From Myroides marinus (GTDB lineage Bacteria > Bacteroidota > Bacteroidia > Flavobacteriales > Flavobacteriaceae), in assembly GCF_900109075.1 (NCBI RefSeq), contig NZ_FNYS01000012.1:1-64000 (forward strand): a stretch of DNA of 64,000 nucleotides. The letters are read 5' to 3'. This document shows, piece by piece, positions 51,372 to 61,662 of this stretch. Both the position numbers and the translations under genes were made by a program. Below the pieces are notes generated by a model. That model was given only the letters and a program-made list of their open reading frames with translations, was not told the DNA's origin and did not search any database. The stretch's first letter is position 1, and every line of letters begins with the position of its first letter.

Positions 51372-51503
51372 AGTATATTAGCATCGGTTAAACATGAAAA
51401 AAACACCAAGGCTTCTAATTAATTATTAAAAAACAGAGTGGGGACTTGTTTTTTCTTATATAGATGATTCTGGTACGGCCATTCTTTTTGGATGGCCTTT
51501 TTT
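51372..51503 (+). ncRNA. Candidate small transcript with leader-peptide ORF
   Basis: In the 604-base gap between the 50768 gene and the copper ATPase, a stretch on the plus strand reads TATATTAG (51374-51381, near a -7 box), then an 11-codon ORF at 51394-51429 (MKKTPRLLINY), then about 45 bases, then a strong terminator at 51477-51503. No gene follows it on this strand. It could be a small RNA, a small protein gene or an orphan attenuator. Promoter match is weak; no homologue is known to me. Confidence 0.35.
51477..51503 (+). terminator. Hairpin terminator with no upstream gene
   Basis: GGCCATTC-TTTTT-GGATGGCC followed by six T. Confidence 0.8.
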
Positions 51504-51562
51504 CAGTTTACTCAACTAATAATTGGTATTTGTGTTTGCAATTTTAGTTTTTAAGGTGAATA

Positions 51563-51597
51563 AAAAGCCCGGGATAGTGAGCCCTGGCTTTTTTTTT
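51563..51597 (+). terminator. Second hairpin terminator in the gene-free region
   Basis: AAAGCCCGGG / CCCTGGCTTT stem (one G-T), loop ATAGTGAG, followed by nine T. Only 60 bases after the preceding terminator, so it may end a second short transcript or act as backup. Confidence 0.75.
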
Positions 51598-51616
51598 GCT
51601 CTAAACTGAACACAAA

Positions 51617-51648
51617 AAAACCAGAGCTATTGCTATCGCTCTGGTTTT
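51617..51648 (-). terminator. Terminator of the copper ATPase gene
   Basis: AAAACCAGAGC / GCTCTGGTTTT stem with a 10-base loop and a T run on both sides; 36 bases beyond the ATPase stop. Confidence 0.85.
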
Positions 51649-51683
51649 AAAAAATGAAAGGTATTATATAAAAAAAATGATGA

Positions 51684-54218
51684 TTAAAGTTTTAAGTTTT
51701 TAAGTCTTAAAGAGTTTGTAATAACTGATACTGAACTAAAACTCATAGCCACTGCTGCTATCATAGGTGATAAGACAATACCAAATACAGGGTATAATAT
51801 ACCAGCTGCGATAGGAATACCTACACTATTGTAAATAAAGGCAAAGAACAAGTTCTGTTTAATGTTTTTCATTACACCATGACTTAGGTTAATTGCTTTA
51901 GGAATACCTGCTAGATCTCCTTGTAATAGTGTTACTTCTGCACTCTCTATAGCTACATCAGTTCCTGTACCCATCGATATCCCAACATTCGCTTGTGCTA
52001 AGGCTGGAGCATCATTAATACCATCTCCTGCCATTGCTACCACTTTTCCTTGTTCTTGAAGTTTCTTGATTTCATTCAATTTATCTTCTGGCATAGCTTC
52101 AGCTAAGAAGTGTTTGATACCTAGCTCGTCTGCTACAGCTTTAGCTGTATTAGGATTATCTCCAGTAATCATGATTACTTCGATTCCTTTGTCTTGTAAT
52201 TCTTTTACAGCTTGCTTACTAGTCTCTTTTATTTTGTCAAATAGTACTGCATATCCGATGATAGTGTTGCCTTCAGCGATATAAGATACAGTTTTACCTA
52301 AACTCTGTTCTTTTTCTACTTGTTTAACTAGGTTCTCTGATAATTGAGCTTGTACTACATCCATCAGTGCCTTATTACCTAAGGAAACACGTTTTTTGTC
52401 TACTAATCCTTGTATTCCTTTACCTGTGATGTTGTTAAACATCTTTACAGGGATTAATTGCATTTTATTTTCTTTTGCTTTATTGGTAAATGAAGTAGCT
52501 AATGCATGTTCACTATTTTGATTTAACGAAGCTGTTAATAGTAATAAATCCTCTTCTGTATAATCAGGGTGAATACTTACTATCTTTTCTACAGAAGGCT
52601 TCCCTTCAGTCAGTGTACCTGTTTTATCAGTGATTAATACATTTACTTTATTCGCAGTTTCTAATGCTTCAGCATTTTTGATTAAGATACCATTTTGAGC
52701 ACCTTTACCAATACCAACCATAATAGACATTGGGGTAGCTAATCCTAATGCACATGGACAAGCAATGATTAAGACAGCTAGTGCATTCACAAAGGCATAC
52801 GCTAATCTTGGTTCAGGTCCCATTGTTTTCCATAATATGAAAGTAACAATAGAAATTAACACCACTATCGGTACAAAGTATTTAGCTACTTGATCAGCTA
52901 ACTTTTGAATAGGAGCTCTAGATCTACTAGCATTGTTTACCATGTCGATAATCTGTGCAAGTAAAGTTTCATTACCAACTTTTTCCGCAGTCATAATAAA
53001 TGAACTATTCCCATTAATAGTACCTGATACTACTTTATCACCTTTTAGTTTGTGTACAGGGATTGGTTCACCAGTTATCATAGATTCATCTATACTAGAT
53101 TCCCCTTCACTAATCACACCATCGACAGGTATTTTTTCACCTGGTTTTACACGTAGGCGATCTCCCTTTACTATTTTCTCTATTTGGATAACTTCTTCTC
53201 CATTATCAGTTACTAAAGTTGCCTCTGTAGGTGATAATTTTAAAAGCTCTTTAATAGCTGTATTAGTTCGACTATGAGCTTTTGCTTCCATTACTTGTCC
53301 TACTAACACTAACGTTAGAATAACGGCTACTGACTCAAAGTATAAATGTATACCATGTTCTCCTTTAAAATCATCTGGAAATAAGTCAGGGAAGAATAAA
53401 GCAACTACACTGAATAATAAACCAGCTGCAGATCCTAATCCTATTAAACTGAACATATTTAGGTTCCACGTCTTAAACGAAGTCCATGCTCTAGTGAAGA
53501 ACATCCAACACACATATACCACAGGTATAGTAAATAATAATTGGATGTAGTTATTCCACTCATGAGGAACTACTTTTCCGATAGGGTCACCAGGTATCAT
53601 AGATCCCATGGCTAGTATAAATACAGGTATAGTAAAACCTACTGATATACGCAGTTTCTTTAACATATCAGTATATGTAGTATCTTCTTGTTCTACTAAG
53701 ATTGTCTTAGCTACTAAGTTCATCCCACATTTAGGACAGTTACCTGGTTTATCATACGTTTTATCACCTTCACATAGCATAGGGCAGTAGTATACTGTCT
53801 TCTCAATTTTAGGAGCAGGAATTTGCTCTAAGTTCATACCACATACAGGACAGCCTACATTAGTATCGTAGACTTTATCTCCCTCACATAGCATAGGGCA
53901 GAAGTACTTACCAGCTTTATCAGCCATCCCATCGGGGATTTCTTGTTGGTACATATCTTCTTCACTCACCTCTACTGGAGGAAGTATCTCTTGGCTACCA
54001 TCTTCTTTAGTTACTATCTCTTGTAGTATATAATTACCTTTTTGTAGTAATGCTTTTTGTAGAGTTAGTGTATCTATATCGTGATGTGAATCTATATTAG
54101 CTTGTTCTTGCTCTAGTGATACTTCTGCAGTAACACCGTGTATCTCATTAAGTGTGTTCTCTATCTTGGTTCTACAACCATTACAGCTCATACCGCTTAC
54201 TTTATATTCTTTTTTCAT
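51684..54218 (-). CDS. copA: Copper-exporting P1B-type ATPase with two extra metal-binding modules
   Basis: Inner-membrane Cu(I) exporter. From the ATG at 54218 ([12 protein letters not shown]) it has 844 residues; the open frame runs on to 54284, adding an unlikely 22 residues. Order: HMA domain with CNGC (12-15), two successive heavy-metal-binding modules (CPMLCEGDK...CPVCGMNL, 107-130, and CPMLCEGDK...CPKCGMNL, 145-168), membrane helices, ion-binding CPC near 487, phosphorylation site DKTGTLTEG (Asp near 528), [16 protein letters not shown] near 731. IYN and MSFSS in the last helices fit the P1B-1 (Cu+) group. Single-gene unit. Confidence 0.95.
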   Translation of the reverse strand: MKKEYKVSGMSCNGCRTKIENTLNEIHGVTAEVSLEQEQANIDSHHDIDTLTLQKALLQKGNYILQEIVTKEDGSQEILPPVEVSEEDMYQQEIPDGMADKAGKYFCPMLCEGDKVYDTNVGCPVCGMNLEQIPAPKIEKTVYYCPMLCEGDKTYDKPGNCPKCGMNLVAKTILVEQEDTTYTDMLKKLRISVGFTIPVFILAMGSMIPGDPIGKVVPHEWNNYIQLLFTIPVVYVCWMFFTRAWTSFKTWNLNMFSLIGLGSAAGLLFSVVALFFPDLFPDDFKGEHGIHLYFESVAVILTLVLVGQVMEAKAHSRTNTAIKELLKLSPTEATLVTDNGEEVIQIEKIVKGDRLRVKPGEKIPVDGVISEGESSIDESMITGEPIPVHKLKGDKVVSGTINGNSSFIMTAEKVGNETLLAQIIDMVNNASRSRAPIQKLADQVAKYFVPIVVLISIVTFILWKTMGPEPRLAYAFVNALAVLIIACPCALGLATPMSIMVGIGKGAQNGILIKNAEALETANKVNVLITDKTGTLTEGKPSVEKIVSIHPDYTEEDLLLLTASLNQNSEHALATSFTNKAKENKMQLIPVKMFNNITGKGIQGLVDKKRVSLGNKALMDVVQAQLSENLVKQVEKEQSLGKTVSYIAEGNTIIGYAVLFDKIKETSKQAVKELQDKGIEVIMITGDNPNTAKAVADELGIKHFLAEAMPEDKLNEIKKLQEQGKVVAMAGDGINDAPALAQANVGISMGTGTDVAIESAEVTLLQGDLAGIPKAINLSHGVMKNIKQNLFFAFIYNSVGIPIAAGILYPVFGIVLSPMIAAVAMSFSSVSVITNSLRLKNLKL

Positions 54219-54413
54219 GATTATAGGATATCTCTTTTTACTTCTACAAAGTACGAATAAAAAGTCAAAATGACTGTTATACAATTTCTATGAAGGGTTA
54301 TATAGTTTTGTACAATTATTAATTAAGTTAGTGTGAAGGAAGTCATTTCAGAGACTAAAATATAAGCTATCAAAGCAATTTATTGTAATTTAGTTTTTCA
54401 AAATAAACAAAGC

Positions 54414-55367
54414 ATGAAAAATAGATGTTTAAGCTTATTGATAATAGGACTTACACTGATAGGCTGTAAAAAACAAGAAAACTTAAAAGTAGATGAAACT
54501 TCTACTAAAATAACCAATGATGTGTTAAAGAAAGATACTATTGGTATCGTTGATAAAGTAGAGGAAGGAGTTCTTACATATCAATTGTCTTTTAAGGATT
54601 CTATTGTTGATGGTTTTGTAAAGTATATAAGTAAAGAACCTTTGTTAGCGAATGAACTTATAGAGGAGTATAGTGAGAAGTTAACTGAGTCAGATCGCAC
54701 ACATCTAAAGAATATCTTAAAGAATAACCCAAGGTTTAATGTAATGTTTGGTTCGTTACCTTTTTTAAAGAACAGTATATATATCGCAGGTTATGAAGTG
54801 GTGTATAAAGGACAAGGATTAAGCTATACTATAGAGAATAAGTGGAACGATATCTTAGATGAAGGATATGGTTTTGCAGAATCTAGAATAGTGCCTAACT
54901 CTAGCTTAAATTTTAAATACAAAAAAGAGTTCTTAGACTCCCAGACACTTCAGGTAAATATCACAGAAGACAAGTTTGATAGACAAGATACAGGAGAGAC
55001 TGTTGTCGTAGCTGGATATCAGACAAATAAAATAATTTATACACATAAGCCATCTACTCTTGATGGTGAGAGAGTACTACCGTTATCTGTCGTTGCATAT
55101 GTAAGTAAAGCATTTAATCCTGTTATAAATAAAGTTATGCCTTTTTATGTAAATGAATCAGCAGGTGTATTAAAACTAGAGATACAAATGACTAATACGG
55201 CAGATCTGAATCTTATTTATGAAGCGAATACCGCAGTAGAACGCAAAGTATTAGAACCAGAAACGAGTATACTTACAGGGACAACATTATACGAAGTAAA
55301 GGATAGTAGAGATGTGATAGCTTTAGGTATGCAATTATCTAAGCTAATTATAGCTCCACGAATGTAA
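54414..55367 (+). CDS. Lipoprotein of unknown function
   Basis: 317 residues; signal MKNRCLSLLIIGLTLIGC with the lipid Cys18, then KKQENLKVDETS, a charged acidic tract. The rest is a soluble domain without a motif I recognise (features include NPRFNVMFGSLPFLKNSIYIAGYEVVYKG and LPLSVVAYVSKAFNPVINKVMPFYV). It may be a flavobacterial family-specific envelope protein. A sulfurtransferase gene starts 30 bases later on the same strand with no terminator between, so both are probably one transcript. TAATTTAG lies 21 bases upstream. Confidence 0.8.
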   Translation: MKNRCLSLLIIGLTLIGCKKQENLKVDETSTKITNDVLKKDTIGIVDKVEEGVLTYQLSFKDSIVDGFVKYISKEPLLANELIEEYSEKLTESDRTHLKNILKNNPRFNVMFGSLPFLKNSIYIAGYEVVYKGQGLSYTIENKWNDILDEGYGFAESRIVPNSSLNFKYKKEFLDSQTLQVNITEDKFDRQDTGETVVVAGYQTNKIIYTHKPSTLDGERVLPLSVVAYVSKAFNPVINKVMPFYVNESAGVLKLEIQMTNTADLNLIYEANTAVERKVLEPETSILTGTTLYEVKDSRDVIALGMQLSKLIIAPRM

Positions 55368-55397
55368 CATTATATCTAATCAATACAAACTAACAAT

Positions 55398-56237
55398 ATG
55401 AAACCAATTATTCAACCACAGGAACTATTGTCTTTAAAACAGAAAGGCGATAACTATATTTTAATAGACGCTACGAATAGTAAAGTAGCGAGAGAGAATT
55501 ATGATAACTCACATTTAGATGGAGCATTATTTGTAGATGGAAATGAACAACTAGCAGAGATAGGAGAGGATGCTTCTAAAGGAGGTAGACATCCCCTGCC
55601 ATCAGTAGAGAAGTTTGCACATAGTTTACAGTCATTAGGAATAACAGCAGAGAGCCATGTCATTATCTATGATACTGTTTTTGGAGGTAATTCAGCTGCT
55701 CGTTTTTGGTGGATGCTTACAGCAGTAGGTCATCAAAAGGTACAGGTGTTAAGTGGGGGAATGGCGGCTGCTGAGAAAGTAGGCTACCCTGTTAACAATA
55801 ATAAAGTAACACCTAAAGAAGTATCACTTTATCCTGTGACAGATTGGCAATTACCCTTAGCAGATATTAATGAGATAGAGGTCAATGTACAGCGTGAAGA
55901 TTATATTGTTATAGATGTACGTGAGGCTAATCGATATAAAGGAATTACAGAACCTATAGATATTGTAGCAGGGCATATACCAGGAGCTGTTAATGTGCCG
56001 TTTATGTCTAATCTGGATAGTGAAGGACTGTTCTTAACTGAAGAGCAATTAAAGGAGAAGTATACAGCTATCTTAGATGATTATCCAGTAGATAATAGAG
56101 CAGTACACTGTGGATCAGGTATTACTGCATGTCATACCTTATTAGCAATTACAGCTGCAGGATTACCTACACCTAAATTATATGTTGGTTCATGGAGTGA
56201 GTGGTCTAGAAGTAATAAACCAATTGCTACAGAATAG
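55398..56237 (+). CDS. Sulfurtransferase (two-domain rhodanese / SseA type)
   Basis: Moves a sulfane sulfur from thiosulfate or mercaptopyruvate to an acceptor. 279 residues with tandem rhodanese domains: an inactive first domain (LLSLKQKGDNYILIDATNSKVARENYDNSHLDGALFVDGNEQL) and a catalytic second one (YIVIDVREANRYKG...GHIPGAVNVPF) with the active-site loop HCGSGITA, Cys238. CGSGxTA is the mercaptopyruvate-sulfurtransferase form of the loop. No signal peptide, so cytoplasmic. Confidence 0.92.
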   Translation: MKPIIQPQELLSLKQKGDNYILIDATNSKVARENYDNSHLDGALFVDGNEQLAEIGEDASKGGRHPLPSVEKFAHSLQSLGITAESHVIIYDTVFGGNSAARFWWMLTAVGHQKVQVLSGGMAAAEKVGYPVNNNKVTPKEVSLYPVTDWQLPLADINEIEVNVQREDYIVIDVREANRYKGITEPIDIVAGHIPGAVNVPFMSNLDSEGLFLTEEQLKEKYTAILDDYPVDNRAVHCGSGITACHTLLAITAAGLPTPKLYVGSWSEWSRSNKPIATE

Positions 56238-56411
56238 TAGATAACTCTTTTTATAATTAATACTTCTAAAAGCCGCTCTATATAATGATATAATTGTAAT
56301 ATATTAGAGATTAGTGCTTTATTCTCTGTATGGTTAAGTGTTTTTTTAAATTTATGTTAATAATTGTCTAGATATTAGTATATTTATATAGTTAAATAAA
56401 ACATAATTATT

Positions 56412-57017
56412 ATGAAAAAAATCATTCTTAGCGCATTAGTGTTATGTGCTTTTTCGTTTAATGCAAATGCTCAAAAACCTGAATTAAAATTAGGAGCTAA
56501 AGCTGGTCTTAACGTATCTTCAATTAGTGGAGATGGTGACAGTAGCTCTAGAACAGGATTCAATGTTGGGGTAGTAGCAGAATATTTCGTAACAGAGAAA
56601 TTCTCTATTCAACCTGAGATTTTGTATTCAGCTCAAGGGGCAAAATATGAGTTTACAGAGATTATTAATACTGGAGTAGGAATTCCTCAGAGATTTACTG
56701 TTAAAGAAACAATGAAATTAGATTACATTAACGTGCCTATTATGGCTAAATATTATGTGTTTGACGGTTTAAATGTACAAGCTGGTCCACAAATAGGTTT
56801 CTTAGCTTCTGCGAAAGATGGTAGTGTTAATATAAAAGATGAAATGAAAAGTGTAGACTTCTCTTTAAATCTAGGGGCGGGGTATGAGCTTCCTATGGGC
56901 GTATTCTTTGATGCTCGTTATAATATCGGTTTGACTGATGTAGCAAAAAAAGTTGAAGGTGAAAAGATTAAATCTAAAAATGGAGTATTCCAAGTATCTG
57001 TAGGATATAAATTCTAA
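56412..57017 (+). CDS. Outer-membrane beta-barrel protein (porin family)
   Basis: 201 residues: signal peptide MKKIILSALVLCAFSFNANAQ, then an eight-stranded barrel with the typical start LKLGAKAGLNVSSI, repeated FSIQPEILYSAQGAKYEF and LDYINVPIMAKYYVFDGLNVQAGPQIGFLASAK, and a terminal GVFQVSVGYKF with the aromatic end. It fits the OMP_b-brl_2 group (PF13568), general outer-membrane proteins of Bacteroidota without a defined substrate. Single-gene unit. Confidence 0.88.
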   Translation: MKKIILSALVLCAFSFNANAQKPELKLGAKAGLNVSSISGDGDSSSRTGFNVGVVAEYFVTEKFSIQPEILYSAQGAKYEFTEIINTGVGIPQRFTVKETMKLDYINVPIMAKYYVFDGLNVQAGPQIGFLASAKDGSVNIKDEMKSVDFSLNLGAGYELPMGVFFDARYNIGLTDVAKKVEGEKIKSKNGVFQVSVGYKF

Positions 57018-57039
57018 TCTTATTAGTACATAAATAAAG

Positions 57040-57065
57040 AAGGCTATTCGGATACGAATAGCCTT
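57040..57065. terminator. Terminator hairpin, right side of the beta-barrel gene
   Basis: GCTATTCG-GATA-CGAATAGC core (57043-57062) within a longer stem. It ends the beta-barrel gene and can serve the convergent gene. Its arms are identical to those of the hairpin at 58213-58240. Confidence 0.8.
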
Positions 57066-57071
57066 TGTTGT

Positions 57072-58151
57072 TTACTCTGATAAGGTACATATCGCAATGG
57101 TTTTATCACCATGTACTAGAGCCTGATTAGTTGCAGTGTTATATGTAGTAACATTTATGTCATTATGCTGTAATACTATCTCTCCTGACTTTGAGATAAC
57201 TGTGATTTCTCCCGACTTACTCAATAGTATAAATGAATTAAGTACAGTATCAAAATACATTTTAGTATACTCAATATCTTGGCGTTGCATTTGTATTTTT
57301 TCAATCAACGTAGAAGAATTGTTTTCGATGTGATAGAGATGTATTTCTTTTAGAGAACCTTTAGTAGCTTCCTCATCACCTTCTGCATACGGATCATATG
57401 CTATAGCAATAGTATTATTATTTACCCAACATAAGGGGCTATCCACGTGTTCACCACCAGCTGTGTATATATCAGATATTCTGTTATTCTTAATAAAATC
57501 TTCAATCTCATACGTATTACAACAGTCAAAAGATCCCCATACCCAACCAGCACTAGTAAAGTACTTATTGTCAGGTGATACACTTAAGCCTCCATAGAAG
57601 TAGTCATAAGAACTTGGCCATGCTAACTTGTTGCTTTCTTCATGTGTTTTATAGAACTCAATGTGTTCTTCTTCTGCATTTTGTTCTATCAATGATTTGG
57701 CAGCCGTTAATATCTGACGAGTGTTGAGATTCATTATATGAACATGATTCCAATCATTGGCATAGATCAGATGAGGTACCTGTTGCGTATCTTTGTATAA
57801 TGCAATAGGGTATTTCGTTATTTTAGCGTAGTATTCTCCTCTCCATAAGTGTAGTCTATACTTTTGTGTAGGATTAAAGATATATCCATGTCTAGTAAAA
57901 TCGTTAACTGCCACTATTATATCATCTAATGTGTAAATAGAGATTGGACTTGTCAAGTCAAATCCTCCATCAGTATAACCCATACTGTCTTTCAGTGTAC
58001 TTACTGTATGTGTCTCATCAGTCACAAAGTTATACCTCACGACATCACCATTACTCATTACCAGTACTGCTTCATCGGATTGTGCTAGGGTAGCAGATAG
58101 GATAGTATCTTCAGTTGCAAATGTTTTACTATGTTTCTTTTCTATTTTCAT
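57072..58151 (-). CDS. Beta-propeller-like protein of unknown function
   Basis: 359 residues from the ATG at 58151 (MKIEKKHSK); a TTG six codons earlier is possible. No signal peptide, so probably cytoplasmic. Repeating blade-like segments (VLVMSNGDVVRYNFVTDETHTV, LSVSPDNKYFTSAGWVWGSFDCCNTYEI, FILLSKSGEITVISKSGEIV) suggest a seven-bladed WD/YVTN-like propeller; no catalytic motif is seen. The pair CC at about 207 is unusual. The gene is flanked by two hairpins with the same arms (57043-57062 and 58217-58236). Function not recognised. Confidence 0.72.
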   Translation of the reverse strand: MKIEKKHSKTFATEDTILSATLAQSDEAVLVMSNGDVVRYNFVTDETHTVSTLKDSMGYTDGGFDLTSPISIYTLDDIIVAVNDFTRHGYIFNPTQKYRLHLWRGEYYAKITKYPIALYKDTQQVPHLIYANDWNHVHIMNLNTRQILTAAKSLIEQNAEEEHIEFYKTHEESNKLAWPSSYDYFYGGLSVSPDNKYFTSAGWVWGSFDCCNTYEIEDFIKNNRISDIYTAGGEHVDSPLCWVNNNTIAIAYDPYAEGDEEATKGSLKEIHLYHIENNSSTLIEKIQMQRQDIEYTKMYFDTVLNSFILLSKSGEITVISKSGEIVLQHNDINVTTYNTATNQALVHGDKTIAICTLSE

Positions 58152-58212
58152 CTTCTTTTTTTGTGACAACTAAGTTATGAACAAAACATTATAAGTAGAG
58201 TTATAAATGAAC

Positions 58213-58240
58213 AAAAGCTATTCGATGTCGAATAGCTTTT
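58213..58240 (-). terminator. Terminator of the AbgT gene
   Basis: AAAAGCTATTCG / CGAATAGCTTTT with loop ATGT; T run on minus strand. Arms match the hairpin at 57040-57065. Confidence 0.8.
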
Positions 58241-58263
58241 ATTGTGTATTTTGATGTGGAGTA

Positions 58264-59790
58264 CTATTGTGCACTGTAGAACAACTGAGCACCTGGCCCG
58301 ATAGGTAATTCTAGTAATAGCCAGATAACAAATAATATAGACCAACCAATAAAGAATGTAATCGTATATGGTAGCATCGTAGATACAATAGTTCCTATTC
58401 CTGCTTTTTTATCATAACGTTGCATAAAGGCCACTATTAAAGCAAAATAACTCATCATAGGAGAGATGATATTAGTAACGCTATCACCAATTCTATAAGC
58501 GACTTGAACTAATTCAGGTGAATATCCTAATAACATAAACATAGGAATAAATACAGGAGCCATGATTGCCCATTTAGCAGAAGCACTTCCCATAATTAGG
58601 TTAATCAATGCTGATACAACAATAAACATCAACATTAATGGAATAGCTCCTAATCCAGAACTTTGTAAAGTCTCAGCACCTTCGATAGCAAAGATTAACC
58701 CTAAATTCGTCCAGTTAAAATAAGCAACAAATTGCGCAGCGAAAAATACTAGTACAATATAAGAACCCAGAGTTTCCATTGCTTTAGACATACCCTTCAT
58801 TACATCTGTATCGTTCTTTATTGTCTTAGCACCTATTCCATAAGCAATACCTGCTACTGCTGCTCCAATAAATAAGAGGGCCACAATACCTGACATAAAT
58901 GGCGATTTCAGAATACCACCGTCAGTTCCTCTTAAATAACCATTCTCTGGAATAAGTCCTCCCAGTATAAAAGCTGTAAATAATGCACCTGCGATAATAG
59001 TATAGATTAGACCTTTCTTTTCTTCTTTAGTTAAAGGATCGATAGAGATAGCTTTTTCTTCACCAGTATACTCACCTAATCTTGGGACTACTATACGCTC
59101 CGTAACCCATGTTCCTAGTATGGCAATAATAAAGGTAGAAACAAAAAGGAAGTAATAGTTAGAGGCAGGATTAACTACATAAGTAGGATCTATAATTCTA
59201 GCAGCTTCTTCTGATAGACCTGCTAATAGAGGATCTATAGTACCTAATAATAGGTTAGCGCTATAACCACCAGATACACCAGCGAATGCTGCAGCTAATC
59301 CAGCGATAGGGTGTCTCCCAGCCGCTAAGAAAATAATAGCCGCTAAAGGAACTAATAATACATAACCTACTTCACTAGCAGTATTAGATAAAATACCAGC
59401 GAATACGATAACGAATGTTAGTAATTTTTTAGGTGATGATAGTACTATCTTCTTTAGTATAGTACCAATTAGCCCAGAACCTTCTGCAATACCAATACCT
59501 AATAATGAAACTAAAACAGTACCTAATGGTGCGAAGTTAGTAAAGTTGGTAACCATCTTAGATAGGATTAGATGAAGACCTTCTGCACTTACTAAGTTAA
59601 ATGATTTAATCTCTTCTTTGGTACCAGGATGTATAACGGAGAGATCGAAGAAGCTCGCTATCCATGAGGCAATAATAACTAATAAGGCAAAACTAGCAAA
59701 CAAAGTTGCTGGATGAGGTAACATATTACCGATCTTCTCCACACTAGATAAGAATCTATCTACTAAACTTTTTTTAGGTTTATCATTCAT
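58264..59790 (-). CDS. AbgT family transporter
   Basis: A polytopic inner-membrane transporter of 508 residues with about 12 to 13 helices. Family blocks are [85 protein letters not shown], and [51 protein letters not shown]. AbgT proteins import p-aminobenzoyl-glutamate or export sulfonamides and other antimetabolites; which occurs here is open. Single-gene unit. Confidence 0.93.
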   Translation of the reverse strand: MNDKPKKSLVDRFLSSVEKIGNMLPHPATLFASFALLVIIASWIASFFDLSVIHPGTKEEIKSFNLVSAEGLHLILSKMVTNFTNFAPLGTVLVSLLGIGIAEGSGLIGTILKKIVLSSPKKLLTFVIVFAGILSNTASEVGYVLLVPLAAIIFLAAGRHPIAGLAAAFAGVSGGYSANLLLGTIDPLLAGLSEEAARIIDPTYVVNPASNYYFLFVSTFIIAILGTWVTERIVVPRLGEYTGEEKAISIDPLTKEEKKGLIYTIIAGALFTAFILGGLIPENGYLRGTDGGILKSPFMSGIVALLFIGAAVAGIAYGIGAKTIKNDTDVMKGMSKAMETLGSYIVLVFFAAQFVAYFNWTNLGLIFAIEGAETLQSSGLGAIPLMLMFIVVSALINLIMGSASAKWAIMAPVFIPMFMLLGYSPELVQVAYRIGDSVTNIISPMMSYFALIVAFMQRYDKKAGIGTIVSTMLPYTITFFIGWSILFVIWLLLELPIGPGAQLFYSAQ

Positions 59791-59901
59791 TTATCAAAAA
59801 ATTATGTAAAAATGAAAGATAGTGAAATTTGTCAATTATCAAATAGGTGTATTAAGAAGAAACGAAATATGTTTAGTGTATTCTTTAATTGATTATTATA
59901 T

Positions 59902-59939
59902 AAAAATCCCTCTCGATTTTATGTAAAAAAGAGAGGGAT
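59902..59939 (-). terminator. Terminator of the RluA-type gene
   Basis: ATCCCTCTC / GAGAGGGAT stem with a 16-base AT-rich loop and T run on the minus strand. Confidence 0.7.
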
Positions 59940-59951
59940 ATCTATACGATG

Positions 59952-60650
59952 TTATTTACTTTCTATATTATTCCAAATTACTTCATCAGGAGTAGGGGCT
60001 ACTATTGTTAGTGTTTCTTTCGTCACAGGATGAATAAAGGTAAGTTTACGAGCATGTAAGTGAATACCTCCATCAGGATTACTTCTATCGGCACCATACT
60101 TTAAGTCACCTTTTATAGGACAACCTACAGCTGATAGCTGACAGCGTATCTGATGATGACGTCCAGTGTAAAGGTCTATTTCTAAAGCAGAATAAGTCTT
60201 TAACTGATGGAACATTCTGTACGTTAGCTTAGCTTTTTTACTATTAGGAACTTCCTTGTTATGTGCTTTAGAAGTATTGTTCTTCTGATTTCTAACTAAG
60301 AAGTGTTCTAGGGTGTCTTCTACTTTAGGAGGAGCATCTTTTACCACAGCCCAATAAGTCTTTTGAGTTTCTCTGTTTTTAAACGATTCGTTTAATCTAC
60401 TAAGAGCCTTAGATGTTTTAGCGAATACTACTAATCCTGATGTAGGACGGTCTAATCTGTGTACTACACCTAAATATACTTCACCAGGTTTATTGTACTT
60501 CTTTTTTAAGTATAGTTTGACGATATCACTAAGTGGTATATCGCCTGTCTGATCCCCTTGTACGATATCGCCTACGCGTTTATTAATGACGATGATATGG
60601 TTATCCTCGTGTAGTACTTGTAGGTTTTCGGGTGTAGAGACAATCTTCAT
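59952..60650 (-). CDS. RluA-family RNA pseudouridine synthase
   Basis: Isomerises uridine to pseudouridine in rRNA or tRNA. 232 residues; no S4 RNA-binding domain, as in the RluA/TruC-like short forms. The catalytic HRLDRPTSGLVVFAKT holds Asp67; later LTYRMFHQL...YTGRHHQIRCQLSAVGCPIKGDLKYG is the family's RHQIR block. The exact target base cannot be read. TATTTTTG lies 18 bases before the start. Confidence 0.93.
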   Translation of the reverse strand: MKIVSTPENLQVLHEDNHIIVINKRVGDIVQGDQTGDIPLSDIVKLYLKKKYNKPGEVYLGVVHRLDRPTSGLVVFAKTSKALSRLNESFKNRETQKTYWAVVKDAPPKVEDTLEHFLVRNQKNNTSKAHNKEVPNSKKAKLTYRMFHQLKTYSALEIDLYTGRHHQIRCQLSAVGCPIKGDLKYGADRSNPDGGIHLHARKLTFIHPVTKETLTIVAPTPDEVIWNNIESK

Positions 60651-60667
60651 TTTGTAATAATTTTAAA

Positions 60668-60675
60668 CAAAAATA
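60668..60675 (-). promoter_or_regulatory. -7 element of the RluA-type gene
   Basis: TATTTTTG on the minus strand, 17 bases before the ATG; no TTG at ideal distance. Confidence 0.45.
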
Positions 60676-60790
60676 TCCTTTTTTAGATAAACCTAGAATT
60701 TACGTTAACCTTTTACTGTGAGTTAATTAGTTACCATATATTCTAGGCTTAAAAAAGGATATTCTCTGTATTTTTAATATGTAAGTTATT

Positions 60791-61609
60791 CTAGTACTGT
60801 TCGTTCTCGTTAGGGAAATCAACAGACTTTACATCATCAACATATTGAGCTACTGCGTTTTTCATATCTTCGTAGATATTCATATAACGGCGTAAGAATT
60901 TAGGACTAAACTCATGAGTAAGACCGATCATATCATGTATTACTAATACTTGCCCGTCTACACCATTACCTGCACCAATACCGATAACAGGGATAGAGAT
61001 ACTCTCAGCAACTTTCTTAGCTAATGCAGCTGGTATTTTCTCTAATACTAGAGCAAAACAACCAATTTCTTCTAACATTTTAGCGTCTTTGATAAGTTGA
61101 TTAGCTTCTTCTTCTTCTTTAGCTCTTACTGTGTAAGTACCAAATTTATAGATAGATTGAGGAGTAAGACCTAAGTGTCCCATTACAGGTATACCAGCAT
61201 CTAAGATGCGCTTAATACCATCTTTAATTTCTTCTCCACCTTCCATTTTTACAGCGTGAGCACCACTTTCTTTCATGATACGAATAGCTGAACGCAAAGC
61301 TTCTTTTGGATCAGATTGGTAAGAACCAAAAGGTAAATCCACAACAATTAGCGCTCTGTCAGCTCCACGTACTACAGACTGTGCATGGTAGATCATCTGG
61401 TCTAATGTGATCGGTAATGTAGTCTCATGACCAGCCATTACGTTACTAGCAGAATCTCCAACAAGCATAACGTCAACTCCACCAGCTTCTAATACTTTAG
61501 CCATAGAGTAGTCATAACACGTTAGCATTGATATCTTCTCTCCATTAGCTTTCATATCTATTAGCGACTTAGTTGTCACTTTTTTATAGTCTTTTTTTGC
61601 TACAGACAT
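60791..61609 (-). CDS. panB: 3-methyl-2-oxobutanoate hydroxymethyltransferase
   Basis: First step of pantothenate synthesis: adds a hydroxymethyl group from methylene-THF to ketoisovalerate. 272 residues. [76 protein letters not shown] (with the catalytic region), and [23 protein letters not shown] cover the full barrel. Other pan genes are not adjacent. It uses a folate one-carbon unit that gcvT (11 kb away) can supply, an ordinary metabolic link. Confidence 0.96.
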   Translation of the reverse strand: MSVAKKDYKKVTTKSLIDMKANGEKISMLTCYDYSMAKVLEAGGVDVMLVGDSASNVMAGHETTLPITLDQMIYHAQSVVRGADRALIVVDLPFGSYQSDPKEALRSAIRIMKESGAHAVKMEGGEEIKDGIKRILDAGIPVMGHLGLTPQSIYKFGTYTVRAKEEEEANQLIKDAKMLEEIGCFALVLEKIPAALAKKVAESISIPVIGIGAGNGVDGQVLVIHDMIGLTHEFSPKFLRRYMNIYEDMKNAVAQYVDDVKSVDFPNENEQY

Positions 61610-61662
61610 TTTTCTTGTTTTTAGGGTTATTGTAAAACTATATTAATAACTAGAATTGTTGA

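Noticed and set aside
54219..54284. Earlier start of copA at 54284
   Set aside because: The extra 22 residues precede a standard HMA start ([12 protein letters not shown]) and look non-coding.
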